11,825 nucleotides of DNA from Actinomycetota bacterium (GCA_003170995.1 PMXT01000137.1:2103-13927); one strand, 5' to 3'. Counted from the stretch's first letter, positions 1-6,682 are shown. Translations and numbers: made by a program. Notes: generated from the sequence alone by a model not told the origin.

Positions 1-2279
1 CCTTCAAGCGACTCGATACCACGGCCGGCGAGCTGCTCCTGTAAATAGTCGACGGTGTCTGCAAACTGAGTGAAGACGAGAACCTTGTCGTCGCGGTGCT
101 TCGTCGTGAGGAGCTCCGTGAGTGCCTGAAGCTTCGCGTCGTGCTCTGGGTCCCAAGTACCGCAGCTGCGCAGAACCTTGAGGATCGCGTGCGCGTCCGA
201 GAGGAGGTCCCTTTCAAGGTCTTCGATGAACAGAGACGGCCGTAGCCACTTGAAGCGGTTTTTGAATCTCCCCGCGTACAAGTCGTAGATATCAGCCGCG
301 CGACTCCGGTAGCTCGTCTCATCCGTAAGGCTCGCGGCGTTAGAGACCTCTGCTTCGTCTTGCGCAGTGTCGTCCTCCTGGTCGAGGAGTTGCAGGTTGC
401 CGATCTCGACATCACGGTCGCCAATAGAAGCATCGAGTAGTTCCGCATCCTGCGTCCCTAACGGAACATCCAGACCGTTTTCGATCGCGTGAAGGAAGAT
501 GAAGTTGCGGAGGGCGTGCCGTTCCAACGATTGGATGAATGCCGGACCGCCACTCTCCAGACGCTTAAAGAGATTCGTCCTTGAGAAGCCCATAAGTCGC
601 TTTCCCGCGCGCGACAGGCCGTCCAACACCTTCTCCTCTGATGGCGTGGGCGACTTAGAGGGAGAAGGGGCGACGTAGTTGCCAAGGCCATAGCGTGGCA
701 GCGTGAGGCCGTTGATAGCATCGACGACGGGCTTTGACTGCAGTCGTCGGTACGGATCTGCTTCGTCATTGTCGTTGATGTCGAATTTGACTGTACGCGG
801 ACGCCGCACAGGGAAGTAGAAGGGCTCCCCCGTCTCGAACGTCAAGTACTTGCGGCCAGAAGCCGAATCACGCTCCGCGTAGTTGTCCTCGATGAAACTC
901 CGAGTTCGGCGCACCAAGTACAAGCGCATGAGGTCCCGCCAGTCGTCTGGGTATGGGCTCTTTTCGAACGCGGCCAACGAACGCACGGCTGCCTGATAGC
1001 GGCGAATGAACTCCGTCTCTGTAAGCTCGCGGATGATGCGCTCAGGCCGCAGGCCGAGATCGAGATCGTCCGGTACGAACAGACGAAGCTGCGATGAGAG
1101 ATCAAGGTAGCTCTTGTTGTACGGAGTGGCCGAGAGGAGGATGCACTTACTCTCGTTCTCTGCGATGTACTCCTGAATTGCCTTAAAGCGCTTGCCCTCG
1201 CGATTGCGCAAGTTGTGACTCTCATCAATGATCACAACGCGGTAGCGGCGCAGCTGCGGAAGCTCATTCATGGTGACGCTTAGCGACATCACTTTCGCGA
1301 TCAGCCGGTAACGATCCACATAGTCCTGCCACATCGGAACGAGGTTCTTGGGGCAAATGATGAGTGCTTCGGTTGAATAGTCGTCCTGAAAGATCCGTGC
1401 TAATGCTGTGGCCATCAGAGTCTTGCCTAGTCCCACAACATCTCCGATGAGAACACCACCGCGCTTATTCAGATGATGGGCAGCGATTTTTACCGCCGCT
1501 GTTTGAAACTCGAGAAGGCTGTTCCCGAAATCGCGGGGAATACGGAACTCAGACAGTCCTGCGCGCGCTTCCTGGGAGAGATGATACGCCATCTTGAGAT
1601 AGATCTGGTATGGCGACGGCGCTTCCTCCCCGGCCCAACTGTTATCGATGATTTCGGCCAGCTCGTCGGAAATGTCTAAACACCACCGGTCTTCCCACCG
1701 GTTTTGGAACCACTTGTCGAGCTTGTTACAAGCATCGTGGTCGAGCACGTCGACGTTGAGCTCGCCCTGCTTCGAGAGGCCTGCAAGTGTGAGGTTGCTG
1801 CTGCCGAGGAAGCCGATGATCGGGTTGTTTGGATCGGTTCTGTGGCAAAGGTAGAGCTTGGCGTGAAGGTGATGCCGCAGATACAGCTTGACGATAACCT
1901 TCTTCGCCTTGATCTGAGCGCTGAGACGACGCAGGCCCGCTTCGTCTGCGTTCGTCGGAGCCCCAAGGCTGAGTTGCTCTCGAAACTCTTGGGCCATCCG
2001 TTTTTTCAGCTTGAGCACGGTTTGCTGATCGAGGCCATCGTTCTCGGGCAAGAGACTGAACATGGCGCGAAGGTCGTCCTGAGGAAGTGTTTGCATTCCC
2101 ACGAGCAGTCGAACGCAAGACCCGTCGCCGCCCGCCCAGGAGTCGATGAGACGGTCGATCTTCTTCCAGCCGCGAAGGTTGAAGTAGCCGACGGAAAAGT
2201 CCGCATGCTCGGAAATCTTGAGCGTGTCCTCAAGGGCTGGCAGCAGCGGCAAGTCAATGTTGTCGAAAATCCTCGGCAC
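1..2279 (-). CDS. PLD nuclease-SNF2/SF2 helicase fusion, C-terminus cut by the window edge
   Basis: The reading frame is open from a GTG at 2279 (preceded by GGAG with 6-base spacing; an in-frame TAA lies just upstream) to the window edge, about 759 codons. Residues 1-200 form a phospholipase D-like domain: HxK at H139/K141 in HLHAKLYL, then GSSN at 159-162. There is only one HKD-type motif, so it would need to dimerise. A SNF2-like SF2 helicase follows: Walker A GDVVGLGKT (279-287), DESH box (352-355), LSATP motif III (382-386) and the start of the second RecA domain, VLVFTQF (733-739). Motifs V and VI lie outside the window. Proteins of this layout are known from restriction and defence loci, where the PLD part is thought to cut DNA and the motor to translocate. 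The adjacent methyltransferase remnant fits that. The exact system is not identifiable. The Walker, DESH and HxK residues present are intact and no frameshift is seen. Confidence 0.9.
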   Translation of the reverse strand, partial: MPRIFDNIDLPLLPALEDTLKISEHADFSVGYFNLRGWKKIDRLIDSWAGGDGSCVRLLVGMQTLPQDDLRAMFSLLPENDGLDQQTVLKLKKRMAQEFREQLSLGAPTNADEAGLRRLSAQIKAKKVIVKLYLRHHLHAKLYLCHRTDPNNPIIGFLGSSNLTLAGLSKQGELNVDVLDHDACNKLDKWFQNRWEDRWCLDISDELAEIIDNSWAGEEAPSPYQIYLKMAYHLSQEARAGLSEFRIPRDFGNSLLEFQTAAVKIAAHHLNKRGGVLIGDVVGLGKTLMATALARIFQDDYSTEALIICPKNLVPMWQDYVDRYRLIAKVMSLSVTMNELPQLRRYRVVIIDESHNLRNREGKRFKAIQEYIAENESKCILLSATPYNKSYLDLSSQLRLFVPDDLDLGLRPERIIRELTETEFIRRYQAAVRSLAAFEKSPYPDDWRDLMRLYLVRRTRSFIEDNYAERDSASGRKYLTFETGEPFYFPVRRPRTVKFDINDNDEADPYRRLQSKPVVDAINGLTLPRYGLGNYVAPSPSKSPTPSEEKVLDGLSRAGKRLMGFSRTNLFKRLESGGPAFIQSLERHALRNFIFLHAIENGLDVPLGTQDAELLDASIGDRDVEIGNLQLLDQEDDTAQDEAEVSNAASLTDETSYRSRAADIYDLYAGRFKNRFKWLRPSLFIEDLERDLLSDAHAILKVLRSCGTWDPEHDAKLQALTELLTTKHRDDKVLVFTQFADTVDYLQEQLAGRGIESLE

Positions 2280-2313
2280 CGTTTACTCCATCATCTTCAT
2301 AGCTTGGGACATC

Positions 2314-2508
2314 CTAGTTTGTAACAATTGTAACATCTATCGATATGTGCGACGATTTGCCATCAGCACGCAAGCCTTTGTACTTTGGCGCATCTTTAGC
2401 GCCTCTAATTGAGCAGGCGGCATCCCATATCCAGGACTCAAGTGATTTGTGAGACGCGGCACTATCCCGCAGCGCATCTACGTGCGAATTACTCATGTAT
2501 GCGACCAT
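2314..2508 (-). pseudogene. Truncated N-terminus of a type I restriction methyltransferase (HsdM-like)
   Basis: A 64-codon frame starts at ATG 2508 (or the in-frame ATG 2496) and ends at TAG 2314. Residues about 18-42 contain LESWIWDAACSIRG followed by DAPKYK. This is the typical start of the helical N-terminal domain of HsdM-type N6-adenine methyltransferases, where the family normally continues DYILPLIF. Here the resemblance stops at KYK: the frame runs on for about 20 unrelated residues and stops. No SAM-binding motif or NPPY/DPPY motif follows, because the PLD-helicase gene begins only 35 bases downstream. I read it as the stub of a deleted methyltransferase gene that once headed the helicase operon. 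It could alternatively still be translated as a short leader peptide. The family match is from memory of the motif, not from a search. Confidence 0.68.
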
Positions 2509-2523
2509 CTCTCATTAGCTTTG

Positions 2524-2552
2524 ATTATACGACAATTGATCGTATCCGTCAC
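2524..2552 (-). promoter_or_regulatory. Sigma70-like promoter with a nested palindrome, driving the HsdM stub and helicase
   Basis: On the minus strand GTGACG (2552-2547) and a perfect TATAAT (2529-2524) are separated by 17 bases. The 19-base sequence ATACGATCAATTGTCGTAT (2545-2527) lies in the spacer and overlaps the -10 box. It has 6-base arms, ATACGA/TCGTAT, in inverted orientation around a 7-base centre. A repressor bound there would block polymerase. The -10 lies 16 bases upstream of the ATG at 2508, so this promoter probably drives the HsdM fragment and the PLD-helicase together. The arms do not resemble the GAAC/GTTC sites upstream of the protease gene, so the XRE protein of this window may not be its regulator. 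Confidence 0.55.
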
Positions 2553-2730
2553 TCAAACGGCTTGATCTAATCGGTCGAAGCGCCTTTCCTAAAACGAGCG
2601 TATAGCGTTAAGCGTTAGTATTCACGCATCGCTGGACAGGTTTGCCGATGTGATACCAGTCGGCGATACTGTGTCGGTCTTGAATCTCTAATCGCTCCGT
2701 TCTCTAGTTCTCTATCCCAGTCACCGCTTA

Positions 2731-3117
2731 TTAGGAAGCGCTGCGCTTGATCGCCTCATAGAGAAAAGACCAGTCCTTGGCTGTCTTAGGCTGCGCTCCG
2801 CGAAACTCGATCCGAAAGAGCATGATGACGTCCGACTCCGGCAGCCCCTCCTGCTCGGCGAACTCTCGCAGGGAATCGGGGATGTCGAGCAACTCAGCAG
2901 CGTGAGTCTGTTCGCCGAGGAGATCGCCGACGGTCACTCCGAGCGCTTCGGCGAGCTTGTAGACGCTCTGCCCGGACGGGCGCATCTTCTTGATTTCGGC
3001 GTCTTCGTTCTCGAGCGCTGACACGTAGCCTTTGGAGACGCCCGCTCGCTCGGCGAGCTCGGACAAGCTAACGCCAGCTTCCTCACGAAAGCGGCGGATA
3101 TTCTGACCGATGGTCAC
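2731..3117 (-). CDS. XRE-family helix-turn-helix transcriptional repressor
   Basis: A 128-residue protein with an N-terminal Cro/C1-type DNA-binding domain. Residues 17-27 (SLSELAERAGV) and 28-38 (SKGYVSALENE) are the two helices of the HTH, followed by the usual LAEALGV...DLL stretch to about residue 68. The C-terminal 60 residues are acidic and end in a helical segment with FRGAQPKTAKDW. Such tails occur in XRE proteins paired with ImmA/IrrE proteases and may be the dimerisation or protease-sensing part. The start is a GTG at 3117 with GGAGG six bases upstream (CTGGAGGTTCAA). It lies 15 bases after the stop of the metalloprotease gene on the same strand, so the two are cotranscribed. It probably represses its own operon and perhaps the divergent plus-strand operon, through the palindromes at 3974-4048. 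Confidence 0.9.
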   Translation of the reverse strand: MTIGQNIRRFREEAGVSLSELAERAGVSKGYVSALENEDAEIKKMRPSGQSVYKLAEALGVTVGDLLGEQTHAAELLDIPDSLREFAEQEGLPESDVIMLFRIEFRGAQPKTAKDWSFLYEAIKRSAS

Positions 3118-3132
3118 TTGAACCTCCAGGTT

Positions 3133-3960
3133 CTAGGCAGAAGTCAGTAACGCGATGACGCGGTTCTGCCTTCGCCCGCCGGTGCGAAACGGGTAGGCCT
3201 TGGCGCTCAAACGTAATCGCGTCGCCTGCTCCTGATTGTCGTTGTTGAGAGTGAGCGTTCCGTCGATGCGCGCGTCCGCCGCGAGGGTCTGTTCGAGAAC
3301 GCCCGACCGCAGAATCGCGTATGCGTTGACCGCTTCCGGCCAAACTCCCTGCCGGTGCACGTAGCTGACCACCAGGGAGGGTCGATCGCTACTCCCTAGA
3401 GTCGCCGTCGTCAGAGGCGGCTGCTTGGCGACCACACACATCGCGGGGCTGCTCCAGTGATCTACGGCGTGGATCGCAGTCGCCTCGAGGCTCGCCTGAT
3501 ATCGACGCGCCAGTAATTCCAGACCCTTGGTTGTCAATCCCGCCCAGGCCAGATCGCCCTCGAAGAAGAGCCCCGGAAAGAGAAGCTCCGCAGCCGCGTG
3601 GTTACTGAGCTGCTCCTTTGGCTGCTTTGAATTCTCGACACAGCGGAATTCCTGCGTCCCCGAATACCCCGGCAGGAGCGTATGGGCGATCTCGTGGAAG
3701 ATTGTGAAGCGCTGCCTGATCGGGTGATCCTGGGCGCGTACATGAATGACGGAGCGTCCATTCCCGAGCTGCACGAGGCAACCCAGCTGGGCCAGCCTGC
3801 TGGCCTCTACGCCCACGATGCCGCGCAATCCCATTAGGGCGAGTGGATTGATCGGCGGATGGAGGCGGGTCTCGCGCACCAGACGACGGCAGGCGACAGA
3901 GAGAACCTGCCGATCGTTGAGCCCGGGCTCTTGTCGGCGGAGCTCGTCGAACAACGACAT
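3133..3960 (-). CDS. ImmA/IrrE-like zinc metallopeptidase
   Basis: A protein of about 275 residues with the ImmA/IrrE (DUF955-type) signature. FTIFHEIAHTLLP gives the HExxH zinc site at residues 89-93, and NHAAAELLFP, about 30 residues later, supplies the likely third ligand E125. Residues from about 140 onward form a C-terminal region I do not recognise. In known pairs such as ImmA/ImmR of ICEBs1, the peptidase cleaves the partner XRE repressor and so induces a mobile element; the same role is inferred here. I choose ATG 3960 (MSLFDELRR) because AAAGGA sits just before it. A longer frame to 4146 would run through both palindromic operators and has no ribosome site. The gene precedes its XRE partner, whereas the repressor usually comes first. 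Confidence 0.87.
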   Translation of the reverse strand: MSLFDELRRQEPGLNDRQVLSVACRRLVRETRLHPPINPLALMGLRGIVGVEASRLAQLGCLVQLGNGRSVIHVRAQDHPIRQRFTIFHEIAHTLLPGYSGTQEFRCVENSKQPKEQLSNHAAAELLFPGLFFEGDLAWAGLTTKGLELLARRYQASLEATAIHAVDHWSSPAMCVVAKQPPLTTATLGSSDRPSLVVSYVHRQGVWPEAVNAYAILRSGVLEQTLAADARIDGTLTLNNDNQEQATRLRLSAKAYPFRTGGRRQNRVIALLTSA

Positions 3961-4104
3961 CTGTCCTTTAAGAGAACGCATCGTTCCTGATTGTTGCACA
4001 ACGCTCCGGATGTCGCTACTGTTCCGTACAGAGAACGCACTGTTCTCTCTGTGACATGGCGATCGCGTGTCGGCGCTCCAGCCGGCGCGAGAGAGGGGGA
4101 GCGG
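3961..4104. promoter_or_regulatory. Divergent control region with two GAAC-N5-GTTC operators
   Basis: This region separates the minus-strand protease/XRE operon from the plus-strand operon. Two palindromes share GAACGCA and the GAAC-N5-GTTC layout: GAACGCATCGTTC (3974-3986) and AGAGAACGCACTGTTCTCT (4030-4048, 7-base arms). They start 60 bases apart, counted from each GAAC. An extra ACTGTTC half-site at 4018-4024 lies 21 bases, two helical turns, before the identical half-site at 4039-4045. The first palindrome overlaps an in-frame ATG (3981) that I reject as the protease start. A weak plus-strand promoter candidate is TTGCAC (3994-3999), 17 bases, TACTGT (4017-4022), with the second operator just downstream. 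I could not place a minus-strand -10 box with confidence. The obvious binding candidate is the XRE protein at 2731-3117. Confidence 0.6.
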
Positions 4105-4344
4105 ATGGTACACGTCTTGGACTCCAATCTCAATGGCTTCGAGCACGGCTTATCAGGCGTGCCCGCAGCCTGGGCGACCAGGCTCGCCGATGACGACGTC
4201 GGGCCGACAAGGGAGCCGATGCGAGCTTCAAGGCTCCGCGGTAAGGAGCGTGCCGTCGCTAGCCGCGAACGGCCACCACGTCAGCAACGGAGCGTTTCGC
4301 GTCGGCTGAGTTCGCGATCTCGCTCGAATCGTAGGGCTGCCTGA
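4105..4344 (+). CDS. Small basic protein of unknown function
   Basis: A 79-residue frame starting MVHVLDSNLNGFEHG. The ATG at 4105 is preceded by GAGGGGGAGCGG, a strong ribosome binding site. The N-terminal half is of ordinary composition. The last 40 residues are almost all Arg, Ser, Ala and Pro, as expected for a disordered nucleic-acid-binding or nonspecific tail. The stop overlaps the start of the next gene by one base (TGATG at 4342-4346), which suggests translational coupling and accounts for the weak ribosome site of that gene. I do not recognise a family. The arginine-rich tail could also be a by-product of GC-rich sequence, so the gene is plausible rather than certain. Confidence 0.45.
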   Translation: MVHVLDSNLNGFEHGLSGVPAAWATRLADDDVGPTREPMRASRLRGKERAVASRERPPRQQRSVSRRLSSRSRSNRRAA

Positions 4345-5594
4345 TGGCCGCGACGAAGCCGAGGCCGAAACGAAGGAGCGCCGGAGACGGCGAACCGGCT
4401 TCAGCCCAAAGTCGGCGGCGCAGGAGCGAGCCCGTCGAAGTGCGACCGGAGACAGTCCGCGGTTCGGGCAAGAAGGCCGCTCGGCTCGACCTCGAGAGCA
4501 CTTACCCGCTCGGCGATCAGACCGCCTATCAGGACGGACTCGTCGCCGCTCACGGTGAGGCGTTGAGCAACGAGCTGGAGCACGCCGCGACGCATAGAGG
4601 CGAACTCGCGGAAGAACTAGCAGACGTCGACTGCGAGCTCGGCTGGCGCGAAGCCGGGATCGAGAATACGAACGCGAAGATCGAGAAGACCGAGTGCAGG
4701 CGTGACTCGATCTCCAAAGCCGCGAGGGCAATCGGGGATATGCCGCTCGCCGCCTATGTCGCGCTGATGCTTCTCTTCTCGGGTTCTGAGTATCCACTGC
4801 TCAGGTTGTCGTTCACTAGGCTGCCCGTAGACGGCAGAACAATCCAGCTGATCTCGATCCTGGTCGGAATGATGTTCGTCGCGAGCGTGCACGTGCTCGG
4901 CCGCGTCGCCTCACGCGTGGTGTGCGCCGAAGGCCAACGAACTGAGGAGAGCCGAGACTGGCAGCTCCATCGGGCGATCCTCGTTGCGGGTGGCCTGGTG
5001 GTTACCGGAGCGGTTATTTGGCTGGCGATGCTCCGCGCAAGCGAGATCGCTGCGGTCAGTCGCGAGTTCTCCGGGCAGGGCATCAGCCATCCGACCTGGC
5101 TCGGCGTGGCACTTGGGCTTCTACACGCGCTCGTCCTGCTAAGCGCCTTCTACCTCGCGTATCAGCGTGCTCGTGGAGCGAACCTTCGTGCTATCGAGAA
5201 GGAGATCGCCGAACTCGAAGCCGAGCGGGCGACAGAGGAGCAGGCGCTAGAGACGCTCGAAAGACGCCGGGAGCGATTGCTCGTCCGTATCGCGACGCTA
5301 GATGAGCGAACGGAGCTTCGGCTCGAGCGGATCTTCCGCCACCACAAGCACGAGGAGGCCAACTACCTCGCCATTCTCAGGCGAGAGCTTGCTGAACCGC
5401 CAACTGCGATCAGTGACTGGGTCGCTGGCGGTGCCGTTGGCCGGCGGCGACGCCCGCCCTCAGGAGGGACCGCGTCCATCAACGGGCGTGGACTTCGGAA
5501 TGGCAAACCGCCTGCGACCAAGCCGTGGACGACGGCGGCGAGACGAATCAAACCAGCCCTTCGTGACTCAGACAGAAAGGAGAACACGCCATGA
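4344..5594 (+). CDS. Four-helix membrane protein with flanking coiled coils, unknown function
   Basis: A 416-residue protein I do not recognise. Residues 1-50 are a basic, low-complexity cytosolic tail. Residues about 68-118 are rich in Glu, Leu and Lys/Arg and look coiled-coil. Four hydrophobic segments follow at about 133-148, 167-187, 211-230 and 251-273. A second strong coiled coil spans about 278-330 (EKEIAELEAERATEEQ and onward). The C-terminus is basic and rich in Pro and Gly. The topology suggests an inner-membrane protein with both coiled coils in the cytoplasm, perhaps a scaffold or docking protein. The start overlaps the stop of the preceding small frame (TGATG), and the stop overlaps the next start by four bases (ATGA at 5591-5594). 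Its position upstream of a DNA-transfer ATPase hints at a mating-related role, but nothing in the sequence proves it. Confidence 0.85.
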   Translation: MAATKPRPKRRSAGDGEPASAQSRRRRSEPVEVRPETVRGSGKKAARLDLESTYPLGDQTAYQDGLVAAHGEALSNELEHAATHRGELAEELADVDCELGWREAGIENTNAKIEKTECRRDSISKAARAIGDMPLAAYVALMLLFSGSEYPLLRLSFTRLPVDGRTIQLISILVGMMFVASVHVLGRVASRVVCAEGQRTEESRDWQLHRAILVAGGLVVTGAVIWLAMLRASEIAAVSREFSGQGISHPTWLGVALGLLHALVLLSAFYLAYQRARGANLRAIEKEIAELEAERATEEQALETLERRRERLLVRIATLDERTELRLERIFRHHKHEEANYLAILRRELAEPPTAISDWVAGGAVGRRRRPPSGGTASINGRGLRNGKPPATKPWTTAARRIKPALRDSDRKENTP

Positions 5595-6358
5595 AACAGC
5601 TCAAGATGATGACCCTCCTAGCACTGGTCGCAGCTCTCGTGACTGCCTCGACGGCATGCACGTTCTCGGCGAGGAAAGGCGGCTCGACCGGCGTCACGCA
5701 GCGGGTGGAGCTCGTCGATATCAGCCTCGATTCGACCAGGGCCGAGCGAGCGGAGGCGCTACGGATCCTCGGCGAGATGACCGATCTCGCCGCCGACGAC
5801 CGGGGGTTGGTTGCTGCAGCTCCGTTTCAGTGGAGCGCTCTTGCCACGATCGCCTGGCCGATCAATCACCGCTTCAGTCCCGATCCGTCCGACCTGAATT
5901 CCTATTACCGACGCCTCGACCTTGCCCGGCAGGCCGAGCAGATGAAGCGGCAGGAAGAGGCGCTCTTTGCCCATCGTTCGAGCCGTTCGGGAACCGACAT
6001 CCTCGGCAGCCTGCTAGCCGCCGGCGAATTGTTCGCCTCTCAACCAGCGGGGGCACGGACGCTCGTCCTCAGCTCGAACATGTGGGCATATAGCCCCTCT
6101 GATGGACTGAATCTGAAGAAACAGCCGCTGAGCCGTGCCCAGATCACTCGACTGGTCACCAAGCTCGCACAGGCCGGAAAGGTTGCGCAACTCCGCGGCG
6201 TCTGCGTGTACGTGATTGGCGCCGGACTCGATCCGGGCCGGCAGATACCGAACTCGACTCAGCTCAGCATGCGCGCCTTCTGGCGGGCGTACTTCGCCCG
6301 CACAGGCGCGCTCTTGCGCGCGTGGACACCGACCCTCGACACCGAGCCCTCGTGCTGA
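5591..6358 (+). CDS. Putative lipoprotein with a possible degenerate vWA-like domain
   Basis: A 255-residue protein starting at ATG 5591, with AAAGGAG nine bases upstream and a four-base overlap with the previous gene. Residues 1-22 form a signal peptide (basic start, hydrophobic core LLALVAALV) ending STAC. C23 is a likely lipidation cysteine, although Ser at -3 is not ideal for a lipobox. The mature part has features reminiscent of a von Willebrand A fold: VDISLDST at 42-49 where DxSxS is expected, a later SGTDILGSLLAAGELF helix, a TLVLSSNMW strand, and VCVYVIGAG near the C-terminus. The fifth metal-site position is Asp rather than Ser and the third motif has Asn instead of Asp, so metal binding may be altered. 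It probably sits on the outer face of the membrane next to the product of 4344-5594. The fold assignment is inference. Confidence 0.85.
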   Translation: MKQLKMMTLLALVAALVTASTACTFSARKGGSTGVTQRVELVDISLDSTRAERAEALRILGEMTDLAADDRGLVAAAPFQWSALATIAWPINHRFSPDPSDLNSYYRRLDLARQAEQMKRQEEALFAHRSSRSGTDILGSLLAAGELFASQPAGARTLVLSSNMWAYSPSDGLNLKKQPLSRAQITRLVTKLAQAGKVAQLRGVCVYVIGAGLDPGRQIPNSTQLSMRAFWRAYFARTGALLRAWTPTLDTEPSC

Positions 6359-6368
6359 AGGCCGCCGC

Positions 6369-6536
6369 GTGAACCCCTCGAATCCGTGGTTTCGGTTCTG
6401 GGTCGGGATCGTCGCGGTGGCGATTGCGCTCCGCATCGCCTACGAGCTCGTGCGGCCGGTGCTGCCGTTGGTGCTCTTGGTGGTACTCGGGATCGGTCTC
6501 GTGCGCGCGTTTCGCTGGTACCGGGAGCGCTGGTAG
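6369..6536 (+). CDS. Small 55-residue membrane protein
   Basis: A short gene starting at GTG 6369, ten bases after the stop of the lipoprotein gene, with GAAGG about seven bases upstream. The product has a short polar start (NPSNPWFRFW), a hydrophobic helix (VGIVAVAIALRIAYELV), a Pro break and a second hydrophobic stretch (LPLVLLVVLGIGLV). It ends in the basic, aromatic tail RAFRWYRERW. This indicates one or two membrane helices with a cytosolic C-terminus. A longer in-frame ORF extends upstream to 6216, but that part lies inside the preceding gene and has shadow composition, so the GTG is preferred. It closes the 4105-6536 operon. No family is recognised; its spacing and composition support a real gene. 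Confidence 0.7.
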   Translation: MNPSNPWFRFWVGIVAVAIALRIAYELVRPVLPLVLLVVLGIGLVRAFRWYRERW

Positions 6537-6585
6537 CCAGTGGTCGCGGGGTGTCCGGTCGGTGTTGTGAAATCGTCCGTTTCTA

Positions 6586-6615
6586 TTGACGTGCTGCGTA
6601 AACGCAGCGTTTACT
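6586..6615 (+). promoter_or_regulatory. Promoter with palindromic operator between -35 and -10
   Basis: TTGACG (6586-6591, five of six consensus bases) and TTTACT (6610-6615, four of six) are separated by 18 bases. The spacer holds the palindrome GCTGCGTAAACGCAGCG (6593-6609). The site therefore lies where a bound repressor would block polymerase or a spacer-twisting activator could act. This promoter would drive the small basic protein and the transfer ATPase (6683-9039). Confidence 0.6.
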
Positions 6616-6664
6616 GGAAGGCAGCTAATCGCTGCGTAAATGCAGCGCCACGGGATTCCCGTGG
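6593..6664. repeat. Cluster of three palindromes upstream of the transfer genes
   Basis: GCTGCGTAAACGCAGCG (6593-6609) and GCTGCGTAAATGCAGCG (6631-6647) differ at one base and start 38 bases apart, as a direct repeat of an inverted element. The first is extended by an overlapping perfect palindrome, GTAAACGCAGCGTTTAC (6598-6614), with 8-base arms around a single A. A different palindrome, CCACGGGATTCCCGTGG (6648-6664), also has 8-base arms around one base. It abuts the second copy and lies just before the ribosome binding site GAGAGGAGG (6668-6676). The first two are likely protein-binding operators. The third would fold in the mRNA leader or be a separate site. An origin-of-transfer role is possible but unsupported, since no relaxase gene is visible. 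Confidence 0.75.
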
Positions 6665-6682
6665 GCGGAGAGGAGGCGATCT

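Larger units (their letters stand above)
2280..2730. other. AT-richer intergenic stretch between helicase and XRE gene
   Basis: These roughly 450 bases are visibly richer in A and T than the right half of the window and hold no complete gene. They contain the HsdM-like fragment (2314-2508) and its promoter (2524-2552). Three short direct repeats are also present: TTGTAACA at 2319-2326 and 2328-2335, AGCGTTA in tandem at 2604-2617, and TTCTCTAG/TTCTCTAT at 2700-2715. I see no convincing coding signal between 2553 and 2730 on either strand and no T-tailed terminator. Confidence 0.6.

Noticed and set aside
1704..2324. Plus-strand open frame of 206 codons
   Set aside because: It is antisense to the PLD domain, whose minus-strand frame carries HxK, GSSN and helicase motifs; the plus-strand translation has no recognisable domain or ribosome site.
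2280..2730. tRNA gene or attachment site in the AT-richer gap
   Set aside because: No cloverleaf-compatible arms, no GGTTCRANYCC T-arm sequence and no long direct repeat of a tRNA end were found.
3991..4104. Longer start of the small plus-strand protein at 3991
   Set aside because: It would translate through the operator region; ATG 4105 has a strong purine-rich ribosome site.
3961..4146. Longer N-terminus of the ImmA-like protease starting at 4146
   Set aside because: The extension crosses both palindromic operators, has unnatural composition and no ribosome site, while ATG 3960 has AAAGGA just upstream.
5302..6093. Plus-strand frame of 263 codons overlapping two genes
   Set aside because: Composition is rich in Arg, Ser and Pro, it lacks domains, and it overlaps the well-supported membrane-protein and lipoprotein genes in another frame.
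6586..6664. Palindrome cluster as a CRISPR array or iteron origin
   Set aside because: There are only two copies of the related element, each itself palindromic, with no spacer series and no Rep initiator gene adjacent; an operator cluster fits better.
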